From: Clavaria fumosa
Taxonomy: Eukaryota; Basidiomycota; Agaricomycetes; Agaricales; Clavariaceae
Reading direction: 5' to 3'
Assembly: GCA_951802425.1 (NCBI GenBank)
Contig: OX637800.1
Location: 3,286,001 to 3,350,000 of the forward strand
Length of the DNA: 64,000 bases
The notes under the pieces were generated by a model. The model had not been told where the DNA came from, made no database searches, and saw only the letters and a program-made list of their open reading frames with translations. The position numbers and the translations under genes are program-made. This document shows positions 53,640 to 64,000 of this stretch, one piece after another (position 1 is the first letter of the stretch; each line of letters opens with the position of its first letter).

Positions 53640-54891
53640 GACTAGCTGTAGAATATTCTATGACCAGCCACAATCAGTCTGCTGAGGATATCCTTTGCCT
53701 GAAAGCATGGGTCCAGTGGACTAGCTGTAGAATATTCTATGACCAGCCACAATCAGTCTGCTGGACTGACTGTAGAATATTCGATGCCCAATGGCCATCT
53801 GTCCACCAGACTGACTGTAGAATATTCTATGCCCAGTGGCCATCAGGCTGGCAGACTGGCTGTAGAATATTCTATGCCTCAGAACTATTGGTCCAGCACA
53901 CTGAACATAGAATATTCTATGCCAAATGACCATCAGTCTGCCGAACAGGACATAGAATATTCTCCACCAAATTGCTATCAGTCTGGCGGACTAGCCGTAG
54001 AATATTCTATGACCAGCCACAATCAGCCTGCTGGACTGACCGAAGAGAATATTCTCCACCAAATTGCCATTGGTCCAGCGGACTAGCCGTAGAATATTCT
54101 ATGACCAACCACAATCAGTCTGCCAGACTGACCGTAGAATATTCTATGCCCAATGGCCATCTGTCTGCCGGACTGACTGTAGAATATTCTACACCCAGTG
54201 GCCATCAGGCCAGCGGACTGGCTGTAGAATATTCTATGCCTCATAACTATTGGTCCGGCACACTGAACATAGAATATTCCATGCCTAATGACCATTGGTC
54301 TGCTGGACAGGACATAGAATATTCTCCACCAAATTGCTATCAGTCTGGCGGAGTAGCTGTAGAATATTCTATGACCAGCCATGATCAGTCCGCCAGACTG
54401 ACCATAGAATATTCTATGCCCAATGGCCATCTGTCCGCCAGACTGACTGTAGAATATTCTACACCCAGTGGCCATCAGGCCAGCAGACTGGCTGTAGAAT
54501 ATTCTATGCCTCATAACTATTGGTCCAGCACACTGAACATAGAATATTCCATGCCTAATGACCATTGGTCTGCTGGACAGGACATAGAATATTCTCCACC
54601 AAATTGCTATCGGTCTGGCAGAGTAGCTGTAGAATATTCTATGACCAGCCATGATCAGTCCACCAGACTGACCATAGAATATTCTATGCCCAATGGCCAT
54701 CTGTCCACTGGACTGACTGTAGAATATTCTACACCCAGTGGCCATCAGGCCAGCAGACTGGCTGTAGAATATTCTATGCCTCATAACTATCAGTCTGGCA
54801 CACTGAACATAGAATATTCCATGCCTAATGACCATTGGTCTGCCGGACAGGACATAGAATATTCTCCACCAAATTGCTATCAGTCTGGCGG
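53640..54891. repeat. 45-bp satellite with a 270-bp higher-order repeat, left part
   Basis: Monomers centre on the palindrome TAGAATATTCTA. Successive cores fall exactly 45 bp apart (53773, 53818, 53863, 53908, 53953, 53998), and each of six monomer types recurs at 270 bp (for example 54090, 54360, 54630). As 45 is a multiple of three, long frames stay open on both strands with 15-residue periods (VEYSMPNGHLSA); these are not taken as genes. The array continues at 61455 beyond the inserted Gypsy element. A 79-bp duplication opens it near 53620-53720. Confidence 0.9.
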
Positions 54892-55433
54892 TGTCAAGAT
54901 CGCTTACGTAAGCCACTGCCACTGAATCCACGACGCGCTAGGAACTAGTCACGAGGACCGAGTATGGGACCACGTGACCCCCCGCGACCATGCTCTGGCG
55001 CCTACGAACTCCCGACAGGCGCCACCATGTGCCCACGCCCACGTTCCTCAACCTTTTTCCCACGCTTTGCAATTCGTGATGGAGGCGGATCAGCAATAAT
55101 CACTCTGACAGCTCCCATCAAACAATCTACCCTAATCGGGACTAATCCAGGCCCCTCCACGGCCAGCCAAGCCCATGCTAAGCATTTCTCCTGCCATCTT
55201 CCCCTTATCCGTGCCTCGCTGCTACCTTCTGTATTTGGTATCCCCTTTTCCCTATACTGCCTCCCCTATTCTGTGCGACTCAGTGCACATAGCCTCGTTC
55301 CCCTTTTTATGACTCATCCCCTACACAGCCCCCCTTCCCCAGTATATATAGTACCTTTGTAATGTGTGTAGTTCTCTACATTGAAATCGAACTTCTTTCC
55401 CCTTCTCGCTTCTGTGAGGGACTCAGACTGACA
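54892..55433 (+). repeat. 5' LTR of the chromodomain element (542 bp)
   Basis: A TATA box (TATATATA, 55343-55350) lies about 30 bp before ACATTGAAAT (55378-55387), the likely 5' end of the transcript. It differs from the 3' LTR almost only by C-to-T or G-to-A changes at CpG sites, and lacks a 19-bp insertion present in the 3' LTR. Confidence 0.9.
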
Positions 55434-55435
55434 CA

Positions 55436-55445
55436 ATTTCAATGT
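55436..55445 (+). other. Primer-binding site complementary to the element's own 5' RNA end
   Basis: ATTTCAATGT, 2 nt after the LTR, is the exact reverse complement of ACATTGAAAT (55378-55387), which lies where transcription should start. This matches the self-priming mechanism known for Tf1-type elements and replaces a tRNA primer; no TGG-type site is present. Confidence 0.65.
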
Positions 55446-55452
55446 CCACCCC

Positions 55453-55929
55453 TTGCTACCTCGACCCTGTCAACCCCCGGTCAGCCTAGCCTTCTCCCTA
55501 CCCCCTTCCCGTCATGCGCAACAGAACGACGAGAGAACCATCCTGGCGTACCCGACGCGTAACAAAGACATAACGGACGAGTGGCTCACCACAGTCCTAG
55601 ATTTTGGTGAGGACGAATATTGGGCCCGATACTTTGACACCCGCATAAGAACAGAATTCTACCTGGACACCCCGACGGAATCCGACATATCGGAAATGGA
55701 AACTGCGGTACTGAGACCGCGAGAGCTGCGCCCTTTCGAACTGTGGATTATTGAGGAGGAGAGACGACTTGCCCCCTATTTTGCAAGACTCTATGCGCAG
55801 GAACAAAGCCGACGAGAAGAGAGATTGAGAGAGGCACTGAGAGCCGCCCTACCAGACTCCGCGACCTCAGGCACGAGATCGCCCGCACACAGTACTATCG
55901 ACATTAACCTCGACAACCTTGAGGACTAA
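55453..55929 (+). pseudogene. Gag N-terminal part of the chromodomain element, frame broken
   Basis: An open frame of 158 codons directly after the leader ends at a TAA (55927-55929). The next Gag segment lies in another frame, so a stop plus a frameshift separate them. It has an acidic, Arg/Glu-rich helical stretch (EEERRLAPYFARLYAQEQSR) and no catalytic motif. Confidence 0.55.
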
Positions 55930-56266
55930 ATAAACAGCGACAACAACGAGTCGACGAACAAACCCACGCACGTTTCTGTGGTGATCCAGACAGAGCTTAG
56001 CCTCATCGGAATCGAACAATTCCTCATCCACGAGTACCGACCCCTCGCCTTCATCTGTCGTCCCATCAACCCCATCCCCCCCAGCACCACCAGTTCATAC
56101 CGAGCCCCCCGTAGACTTCACGAGTTTAGACGAGCGCCTAGCCCGGCAAGCACCGTCGCCACCACCACCACCACAGTCACCTGCGACTCCAGAGCCAGAA
56201 CCACGACCCCAACCTGCAAGTCCATCGCCGCCAGAACCCTCGCTGCCGCCCTCGCCCGCACCCAAA

Positions 56267-57337
56267 ATGGCAGATGCTGTCCCCGCAGCCCCAATGCCGA
56301 GGCTGGACCTAGCCATCCCATCCTTTGATGGAAATAAGAAGAATTTCCGGACCTTCCTCAGGTCCCTCCGACTACAGTTCCTGGCAAACCAGGGGCTCTA
56401 TGCCAGCGATTTGAACAAGATTCTGTATGCACTAAGTAAAATTACCGGAGAAGGGTTGGCAGCAGAATGGGCGAACATGCGGGGTGATGAGATTTTGAAT
56501 GCTGGAGTAGCCGGGACTTGGGAAGATTTCGTTGTAGATCTGCGAAGGGCCTTCGACAACCCAAACATTACTGCGACTGCCCTGAACGACATAGCGAAGT
56601 TGAAACAGGGAGCGCTAGAAGCTGCGGAGTTCTTCGCTCTATTTGAGACGCTGATGCGCAAAGCAGAGTTGGACCCGGTCGATGACTCGGACATGTTAAT
56701 CCACTGGTTGGAAATGAACCTCAACCAGAGGCTGACCACGTGGGTCTACAACGTCAACCCCATGCCAGTCACCTATGCCCAGTGGAAGCAACTGGTCGAA
56801 ACACTGGACGCCCAACAGAGGAGGCTCGACGCCATCATACGCGAGCAAAACGCCAGCCGCCCCGCCCCCACCCAGTTCCAGCAATCGCGACCACTCCCTA
56901 CGCCCCCGCGCTACCCTAACCCGAACCTACCGCGACCCGCGCCTCGCTTCCCCTCCGTTCCGCAGCAGCAGCAACGCACCCCTGCTCCTCAGATCATGCC
57001 CCGTCCCACTGGTGCCGGTGACAGGATGATCGTGGACCAGACGCGGGCTCCCGCAGCGGAACGTCGATGCTTCCGCTGTGGCCAGGTGGGTCACATCGCC
57101 CGAAACTGCCACCTCCCGGACTTGCGACCCTATGTCCCGAGGCCGCAGGTTCGCGCGATGATCCCTGGCCCAGTAGAGGTGGAAGAATATGAGAACGAAC
57201 TCGCACTACTCTGCGACAGGCTCGCAATATATGAGAGAGAGAGACAGATGGCTGGTGCCCCACAGGCCCAGCAACAACAACAACAGCTCCTGCCGGCTCC
57301 CACCCAGGAGCAGGGTTTTGGAGAAGAGACGCAGTGA
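56267..57337 (+). CDS. Gag (capsid and zinc knuckle) of the chromodomain element
   Basis: 356 codons with a retrotransposon Gag core (IPSFDGNKKNFRTFLRSLRL at the start, FAL FETLMRKAEL later) and a CCHC knuckle CFRCGQVGHIARNC near residue 268. A glutamine-rich tail ends at TGA 57335-57337. The Pol frame overlaps its end in the -1 frame. The proline-rich stretch before the ATG reads open in the same frame from about 56100, so the natural start may be further upstream. Confidence 0.75.
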   Translation: MADAVPAAPMPRLDLAIPSFDGNKKNFRTFLRSLRLQFLANQGLYASDLNKILYALSKITGEGLAAEWANMRGDEILNAGVAGTWEDFVVDLRRAFDNPNITATALNDIAKLKQGALEAAEFFALFETLMRKAELDPVDDSDMLIHWLEMNLNQRLTTWVYNVNPMPVTYAQWKQLVETLDAQQRRLDAIIREQNASRPAPTQFQQSRPLPTPPRYPNPNLPRPAPRFPSVPQQQQRTPAPQIMPRPTGAGDRMIVDQTRAPAAERRCFRCGQVGHIARNCHLPDLRPYVPRPQVRAMIPGPVEVEEYENELALLCDRLAIYERERQMAGAPQAQQQQQQLLPAPTQEQGFGEETQ

Positions 57338-60300
57338 GTCCGAGCTCGCGTCTCTGTAATAGTACAAGCAACGTTCCCACCCCCGCCCCTGTACCCGTAG
57401 CAAGTATACCCAAATACACGATCTTGCAATGGAGACATGCCCGGAGTGTGAACGAACTTGAGGACAACAGAACAACAAAAGCCATGGAGGAGAAACCAAA
57501 GAGGCAGAAGAGAGAGTTAACCCTACCGGCGCACTTTGAAACCCTAACCATGGCTGAATGGGGAGGTGTTAAGGTCCTGATCGATTCAGGGTGTACTAAT
57601 TGCTTCATGGACCTGGCCTGGTGCAAGGAACTGGGATTGGAGCCTGTCCCTCTGCAGAACCTGATTAAAGTATACAACGTGGATGGATCAGAAAACAAGA
57701 GTGGACCCATCCGCTATGGCATCAACCTCCTGTTAACAATAGGAGACCACCAAGAGTGGATACACTTCCTACTTGGAACAGCCAAGTCGCACAAAATCAT
57801 CCTGGGACATGACTGGCTGTCCAAACACAACCCCGAGATCGATTGGCCGCTAGGCAAGGTTTCCTTCAAGCGCTGCCCTGCAAGTTGCCACTTTGACCCA
57901 CACCTCGCGAGTCCTTGGGCCTATCCTAAAGGTAGTATATGGGACAATGCACTACAAACAACTATGGACATTCGCTTTTCGGACTCTGGAGATATGCCCG
58001 ACTGGCCATTGCTATACCCAATGGTCTTTAGTGAGGCGAAGTGGGATGAGTTGCCCAAACCGCAACCTGATTTTGACATCAAGATCGAGTTCCGCGAGGA
58101 CCCGGGGCACTTATCCTCCAAGCTGTACTTGTTGACTAGGGAGGAAACAACAGAAATGAATAGGTGGATCGATGAGCAGCTGGCTTCAGGAAGGATAAGG
58201 CCCTCCAAGTCCCCATATGCCAGCCCGTTCTTTTTCAAGCGAGAAAAGGACAAGCTCCAGCCCATCATCGATTACTCACGCCTCAACTCATTCTTGATTA
58301 AGGACAAGTTCCCATTGCCATGCATCCGCGATTGTGTAGACAAACTGCGAGGAGCCAGGATCTTTTCCAAGATCGATGCAAAGGGAGGGTTTCCATCGAT
58401 GAGGTTGTGAGAAGGACACCAGGAGAGATGCGCCTTCTTGACATCATGAGGTTTGTTCGAACCCACGGTAATGTGGTTTGGGCTCCAAAATGCTCCTGTG
58501 ACCTTCCAGAGATTTATGAACCATATCTTGAGAGAAGAAATTGCCAGCAGACATGTACTCGCGTATATCGATGACGTCATTATCTTCGCGGACGACCTCG
58601 CGACCCACCATTATTGGATGGACCGAGTCCTGCAGAGGTTCCGCGACAATGGACTGTGCCTCCGACTGAGCAAGTGTGAGTTCGAGAAGGCAGAGGTATT
58701 CTACCTAGGGCTCAGGCTCTCGCACAACCGACTCGAGCACAACCCGGCCAAAGCAGACACTATCCGAAACTGGCCGGAACCCCGAAACGTCAAGGAACTC
58801 CAACGCTTTCTGGGAATGGTAAACCACCTGCGGAGATTCATCCCTAATCTGTCCTCGCGGGCCAAACCCCTGTTTAAGCTCACTGGTAATGTTCCTTGGT
58901 GCTGGCAGAGCGAACAGGTCACTGCTTTCCTGGATGTGAAAAGAGCGCTCGTCTCCGCCCCAGTCCTCGCTCTACCCCAGGATACGGGCAAGTGGAAGGT
59001 AGAAATGGATGCGAGTAATCTTGCCACAGGTGGAGTCCTCTCTCAGCAGCAGCCCGATGGGACTTGGAGACCGGTCGACTATATCTCCGAGGCCCTTACG
59101 GCAGCCAAGAGAAACTACAACGTCTATGACAAGGAACTACTTGCAGTCATCAGAGCATTGAGGGAGTGGAGAGCATACCTCGTAGGAGTGGACAAAACCT
59201 TCGAAATCTGGACTGACCACACGAACCTCCAATACTTCAGAAAGCCCCAGAAACTGAAACCCCGGCAAATACGATGGTACGGAGAACTCCAGGAGTTCGA
59301 CTTTGAGATCAAGTATCGAACCGGTAAAAGCAACACCAAAGCCGATACCCTCTTGCGAAGACCCGACTATGGAGAGGCCGCTGAAGAAGATGCTCCCATC
59401 CAGATGCTCCCCCCCTACATGGACATACGCACCAGCTTCACATCTGAAATGGAGATGCTCCTTCAGAAAAAGAGTGCGGAAAACGTGACCAAGCCCGCAG
59501 AAATCGACGACAGCTGGACGCGAGACTGTCTGGGATTGTGGTGGAGAAGCAACACTGTATGGATACCCCCAGCCGTCCGTGAGGTGGTACTCAACTATGA
59601 ACACGACCTTCCCATCGCGGGACACCCTGGGATTAAAAAGATGAAGGCCGCGATGCTCAAAGCCTACTGGTGGCCCGAGATGGTAAAAGATGTGGAGAAG
59701 TACGTGTCTGGATGTGAAGGCTGTCAGAGAACCAAGCCTGACTGAACCAAACATGCTGCGCCCCTACACCCACACCCAGTCCCAAACAGTCCGTGGTGGG
59801 CGATCAGCTGGGACATAGTAGGGCCATTGCCACAGTCCCGTGGCTTCGACTCCATCCTTGTGATTGTTGACAAATTCACCAAGCACACGCTCATTGAAGC
59901 AATTGGTTTCGACTTGACGAGTCTGGGAGCAGCAAGAATCCTCCACGACCGAGTATTCCGGAACCACGGAATCCCCCAGAAGGTCATCAGCGATTGTGGC
60001 CCACAGTTCGTCTCTCGATTCATGAAGGAGTTCTACCGGATGATTGGGATAAAGGCTAATCCGAGCACTGCCTTCCATCCCCAAACTGATGGGCAAACAG
60101 AACGGGTGAATCAGGAGATTGAGACCTACCTGTGGGAATATGTCAACCATCTCCAGGACGATTGGGCGGAGTGGTTAAGCACAGTGGAATTTGCGTTGAA
60201 TAACCGGGAACATTCCGCAACAGGCTACACGCCCTTCTTCCTGGACTATGGCTGACATCCCTGGAATGGAAGTATACACCCATGGATGGAGGTGAACCCA

Positions 60301-60882
60301 GCTGCTGATGAGTGGATGGCAAAGCTGGAAGAGTCGCGACGTGCTGCCAAAGAGGCCATGGAGAAAGCCTCGCTGGCAATGAAGAAAAGCTATGACAGCG
60401 GAAAACGACCCAGCCACGAGTATGAGAAAGGAGACTTGGTCTGGCTTGACACGCAAAATTTGAAAATGGACCGCCCAAACAAGAAACTTGACAACAAACG
60501 GGCTGGGCCTTTTGCCATCATCGAGAAAGTAGGACCAGCAGGGTATCGCCTCAAGCTACCTCCTGCTTGGTGCATTCACGATGTATTCAACGGGCTTCTC
60601 CTGACCCCTTTCGTTCCCCCTTCTTTTGCCTCCCAAGCCCGACCTCCTCCGCCCCCTCCGACCATCAATGACGACCATTTAAGGTACGAGGTCGAAGAGA
60701 TCCTGGATGTGAAGAAAGTAGGACGAGGAGTGAAATACCTGGTAAAGTGGCTAGGCTACCCTATCGAAGAAAACACCTGGGAACCCCGCCAAAACCTCAC
60801 CAACACTGCAATTCTCCTCCGTGACTTCTTCCTCAAACACCCAGACAAGGCGCGATTGGCCGGTCGAGACGCCCAGCCTTGA
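57334..60882 (+). pseudogene. Pol of the chromodomain element (protease to chromodomain), several breaks
   Basis: First segment 57334-58410: protease LIDSGCTNCF and the first RT blocks (RPSKSPYASPFFF, KIDAKGGF). A frameshift with stops follows near 58390-58450. Second segment 58453-59745: GLQNAPVTFQRF, the RT active site YIDDVIIF, RNase H MDASNLATGG, and the integrase zinc site ending GCEGCQRTKPD. TGA at 59743 and again at 60253 break the integrase, whose core (FHPQTDGQTERVNQE) lies between. The last segment to 60882 carries a chromodomain (YEVEEILDVKK...YLVKWLGYPIEENTWEP). The TGA codons stand where CGA-type arginine codons would be expected, in line with CpG decay. Confidence 0.88.
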
Positions 60883-60893
60883 GGAGGGGGCCA
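60881..60893 (+). other. Polypurine tract of the chromodomain element
   Basis: GAGGAGGGGGCCA lies directly before the 3' LTR start TGTCAAG and overlaps the Pol stop codon. Confidence 0.75.
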
Positions 60894-61454
60894 TGTCAAG
60901 ATCGCTTACATAAGCCACTGCCACTGAATCCACGACGTGCTAGGAACTAGTCACGAGGACCGAGTATGGGACCACGTGACCCCCCACGACCTTTGGAGTT
61001 GCCCGCGACCATGCTCTGGCGCCTACGAACTCCCGACAGGCGCCACCATGTGCCCACGCCCACGTTCCTCAACCTTTTTCCCATGCTTTGCAATTTGTGA
61101 TGGAGGTGGATCAGCAATAATCACTCTGACAGCTCCCATCAAACAATCTACCCTAATCGGGACTAATCCAGGCCCCTCCATGGCCAGCCAAGCCCATGCT
61201 AAGCATTTCTCCTGCCATCTTCCCCTTATCCGTGCCTCGCTGCTACCTTCTGTATTTGGTATCCCCTTTTCCCTATACTGCCTCCCCTATTCCGCGCGAC
61301 TCAGTGCATGTAGCCTCGTTCCCCTTTTTATGACTCATCCCCTACACAGCCCCCCTTCCCCAGTATATATAGTACCTTTGTAATGTGTGTAGTTCTCTAC
61401 GTTGAAATCGAACTTCTTTCCCCTTCTCGCTTCTGTGAGGGACTCGGACTGACA
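60894..61454 (+). repeat. 3' LTR of the chromodomain element (561 bp)
   Basis: Twin of 54892-55433, longer by a 19-bp insertion (TTTGGAGTTGCCCGCGACC) that creates a short CGACC duplication. CpG sites lost here include those changed in CATGCTTT, AATTTGTG and CCATGGCC; it keeps some CpGs lost in the 5' LTR. Confidence 0.92.
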
Positions 61455-61675
61455 GGCGGACTAGCTGTAGAATATTCTATGACCAGCCATGATCAGTCCA
61501 CCAGACTGACTGTAGAATATTCTATGCCCAATGGCCATCTGTCTGCCAGACTGACTGTAGAATATTCTACACCCAGTGGCCATCAGGCCGGCAGACTGGC
61601 TGTAGAATATTCTATGCCTCATAACTATCAGTCCAGTGCACTGAACATAGAATATTCAATGCCCAATGGCCATCC
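61455..61675. repeat. 45-bp satellite, right part after the Gypsy insertion
   Basis: It resumes with the GGCGG duplication and carries five TAGAATATTC cores at 45-bp spacing until AATGGCCATCCATTGG near 61675, where it ends. Confidence 0.88.
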
Positions 61676-61735
61676 ATTGGACAAAGAAATTGGGATAATT
61701 ATTATTGTTGTCATACCAGGCATTGAATACACTGC

Positions 61736-64000
61736 CTATTGCTTTTGGACTCCCCTACGTTTCCACACTGGAGGCCCCATCTTTACCACTCCTGTATCCT
61801 TCCTTTTTCTCTCCCGCATTTCTCTCCTTCTAAATCAATGTTAGTTCTTGGTCACTAAGGGAATATTTAACTTACAGAACTTGGGCAGATGGAATAAGCT
61901 TGAATACATCAGTCACTTCTCTCACCATTTGGCTCCAAGCAGCCCATTCTTCTTCTTCCAGACTCAATCCCCATACCTTCATCCCCATGACCAGGAGAAC
62001 AATTTCTGTCAAACCACCCCCACACCGCTCCTTCTTGGCCAAGACATCAGCATCTCGCTCATTACCTTCAGGCCTGATCCTCTCCCACCATTCAGCAACC
62101 TCTATGCCAATTGAGGGATAGTCAATATCCTCATCATTCTTTGCCAACCGAGTATGGCTCCACTGGATGAGGGAAGGAGGAACAGGGACTCCACGGTTTT
62201 CCAGTGCCAATGGTGGTCCTCCAGCTGTCATCAAGGCAGACTTGGCTTCAATCCAAGCTTCACATAAGGCTTTCCAATTTGCTCCCAGGTTTTCTGAGAC
62301 TTCAAATCCCAAACCAACCTCATGTGATAATCTCTGCATTGCACTTGGCAAGAGACTCGTCATGTAAGTCTTAATGGACACTGGTTTAGCTGGCTTGGGT
62401 TTGCAATAGTGCCTTAATATAATTGAAATGTGAGCATGGTGAAAGAGATTGATATGAAAGGCTCACCTCTTAATTACTGCTGCCAAATGATCTGCTGTCA
62501 CAGTCAAGACATCCCATGCAGCAAGGTCAATATCCTGAGAGTATGACGGAAGCTTTCCAGAGAGTTCTTCGGGTTCCGTAAAGAGTACAAAGTGCACATC
62601 TCTTAGTGCTAAACCAAGTATGAGTAAAAGTTCCTTGATGTGGGCATGTAACTTCGGTGGATTTTTAGACTCAAAGAAGCCTTTTAATGAATGGGCAAAT
62701 TGATACAGGTTGTCAGGGTGTTCACTCTTGGCATAAAATGTCTCGGGGAGCACTGGCTTGTTGAATGTCCAATGGCACCAGGAAGCTGTGATTACATAAT
62801 CCATGGAAATGCGTGGCTATGAGAGTGTGGATAAGGGCTTGATTCATGAATAGAATGGGGGACATACTACATAGTCCAACAGTTTGACAGCACAAGTATA
62901 TCCTTCATGTGTGGAGAGCTTCGACAAGTATGCAAGTCGGTCTTCAGCAGCAGCAGGTGAGCCTTCAGCAGGAGCAGGAGAACCTTCAGCAGGAGTGGCA
63001 GGAGCAGGAGAGCCTTCAGTGGGAGATAGCGAATGCATCCTCTCACTCATTTGCTTTCCTTTCCCTTTATTTTTCTCTCTGTTCAGCACTGCACTTTCTA
63101 CCGTGCTCTCCTCCCTGTGGCTCTCATCATCATCATCATCAAACCCATTTGGTGTCACCCATCCAATTTGAGGATTCCTTGAAGCCTTGTTCACATGCCA
63201 GCCATGCTTTATGAATCGAAGTGGAATTTCTCCATGATTCTGGCAATCCAGCCAGTAGTCATAGACACCTTCAGCATCCAACCTTGTCATATAGGATGGA
63301 TCTTTAAGTATGCCAGCAGCAGAAATTCCCTGCTCAATAAATTCGTGTGGGTTTGCCACCAATTTGGCCCATGGAACAGATGACGTGTGGCAATCAAGCC
63401 CTTCAAAGTAATGTAAGTCAAATAATATTACTGGCAGAACAAGTGTTCATACTGTGAACAGCCTTTGCAAATTCACGAATCAACTGCTTGAGGTCAGGCA
63501 GTGAGGCATCCTGGGGCCTTTCAGGTAATACGGGGTAGTCATCCTCAAATGTAAGTGTTGCCCAAGCCTTCTTCTCATCATCATCTCCATCATTTTCTAT
63601 TTCCAAGAGTGAGAGCATGATCTAAAGGATGCCCCATACTGACACCAGTTCTCCCATATATTGCCTTTCTTCCAATCTTTGTACTCAGATGTAAATCAGC
63701 AATCATTCTCCTTTGTTTCAAACCTGGGAAATCCAAGTTAGTAAAGACATATCGTGCACCACAATTTTGCTTTCTTACTTTGAGCAAACAGCTTCATCTT
63801 CCTCATTCAGGTATGACATGAACATGACAAGCTGGATGCCCATTTTGCGATGCATGTCATTTATGAAGAAATTCACAACTCCATATAAGTCTTTTTCTGC
63901 TTTTCTACTGTATGTTAGTATGAAGATATGTTTGTGATATTGGCTGAACATACTCGATCTGCAATTCCCTTGGCCATGAGCCAGCATTCCATTTATTGGC
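61736..64000 (-). CDS. Spliced hypothetical gene, 5' end probably outside the window
   Basis: Successive minus-strand open segments with consistent style form one gene: about 63987-63775, 63787-63590, 63618-63418, 63362-62844, 62804-62463 and 62381-61872. The last donor at 61874 (GTAAGT, with CTAAC branch point and TTTAG acceptor 46 nt on) would add a short basic tail ending at 61736. Recognisable features are a serine/proline/alanine repeat (AEGSPAPAEGSPAAAED), an acidic run (DDDDDESHREES), and helical segments (LTVTADHLAAVIKR). The N-terminal segment reads HIFILTYSRKAEKDLYGVVN. It belongs to no family I can name; large unannotated families of this look are common in agaricomycetes. Exon borders are approximate. 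Confidence 0.5.

Larger units (their letters stand above)
54892..61454 (+). mobile_element. Chromodomain Ty3/Gypsy element, Tf1/sushi-like, decayed
   Basis: 6,563 bp with LTRs 54892-55433 and 60894-61454 (TGTCAAGATC...GACTGACA) and a 5-bp duplication GGCGG (54887-54891 and 61455-61459). Order: 5' LTR, self-priming-type primer site, Gag, Pol (protease, RT, RNase H, integrase), chromodomain, polypurine tract, 3' LTR. It is inserted into the 45-bp satellite. Several stop codons and a frameshift disable it. Confidence 0.93.

Noticed and set aside
53972..54931. Long open frames on both strands across the satellite (317 and 282 codons)
   Set aside because: They exist because the monomer length (45 bp) is a multiple of three and contains no stops in these frames. 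They have no start context, splice structure or domain.

Overview
This window looks like a repeat-rich nuclear region of a filamentous basidiomycete, most likely an agaricomycete. The evidence is short (about 45-75 nt) GT-AG introns with CTAAC-like branch points, a Dicer-like gene, a fungal uracil-catabolism gene (URC1), an Msb1/Mug8-family polarity gene, and fungal Ty3/Gypsy, Ty1/Copia, Helitron, pogo-like and tRNA-headed elements. No bacterial, organellar or viral segment was seen.

Host genes form small islands. At the left edge the 3' end of a Dicer-like gene (1-542, +) faces an eight-exon URC1-like GTP cyclohydrolase II family gene (2587-680, -). A four-exon Msb1/Mug8-type gene occupies 20759-25038 (+). 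A four-exon gene of unknown function (39619-41582, +) converges on a large many-exon gene (46156 down to 42123, possibly 41553, -). That gene encodes an N-terminal MLKL/HeLo-like helical domain, a TKL-type kinase domain lacking both catalytic aspartates, and TPR-like repeats. A spliced gene of unknown function leaves the window at the right edge (61736-64000, -).

Mobile DNA dominates the rest. Directly upstream of URC1 sits a three-layer nest: a poly(A)-tailed retroposed fragment (13-bp target duplication), split by a pogo-like element (TA duplication, 23-bp inverted repeats), itself split by a 12.6-kb Ty3/Gypsy element (GATCC duplication). The Gypsy element has apparently identical 1,989-bp LTRs, one open 2,385-codon Gag-Pol frame and an extra 298-codon ORF with its own TATA box. 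From 16 to 20 kb and 25 to 31 kb lie dispersed repeats, GGAGTCC minisatellites, a 108-bp-arm perfect hairpin, a hAT-like MITE and a solo LTR (CTAAC duplication). A 7.5-kb Helitron (31012-38549) carries Rep and Pif1-like helicase sequence broken by one amber codon, plus an accessory ORF. From 46.4 to 53.5 kb two related LTRs flank GGAG-rich DNA and are followed by a decayed Copia element, which is split by a 1,264-bp poly(A)-tailed retroposon with a tRNA-like head.

From 53.6 to 61.7 kb a 45-bp satellite with a 270-bp higher-order period is split by a 6.6-kb chromodomain Ty3/Gypsy element (GGCGG duplication). This element looks self-primed like Tf1. Its two LTRs differ almost only by transitions at CpG, as expected from cytosine methylation and deamination.

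The observations most worth following are the MLKL-like helical-pseudokinase-TPR gene, the layered insertion in the URC1 promoter, the extra promoter-bearing ORF in the young Gypsy element, and the self-primed chromovirus inside a higher-order satellite.
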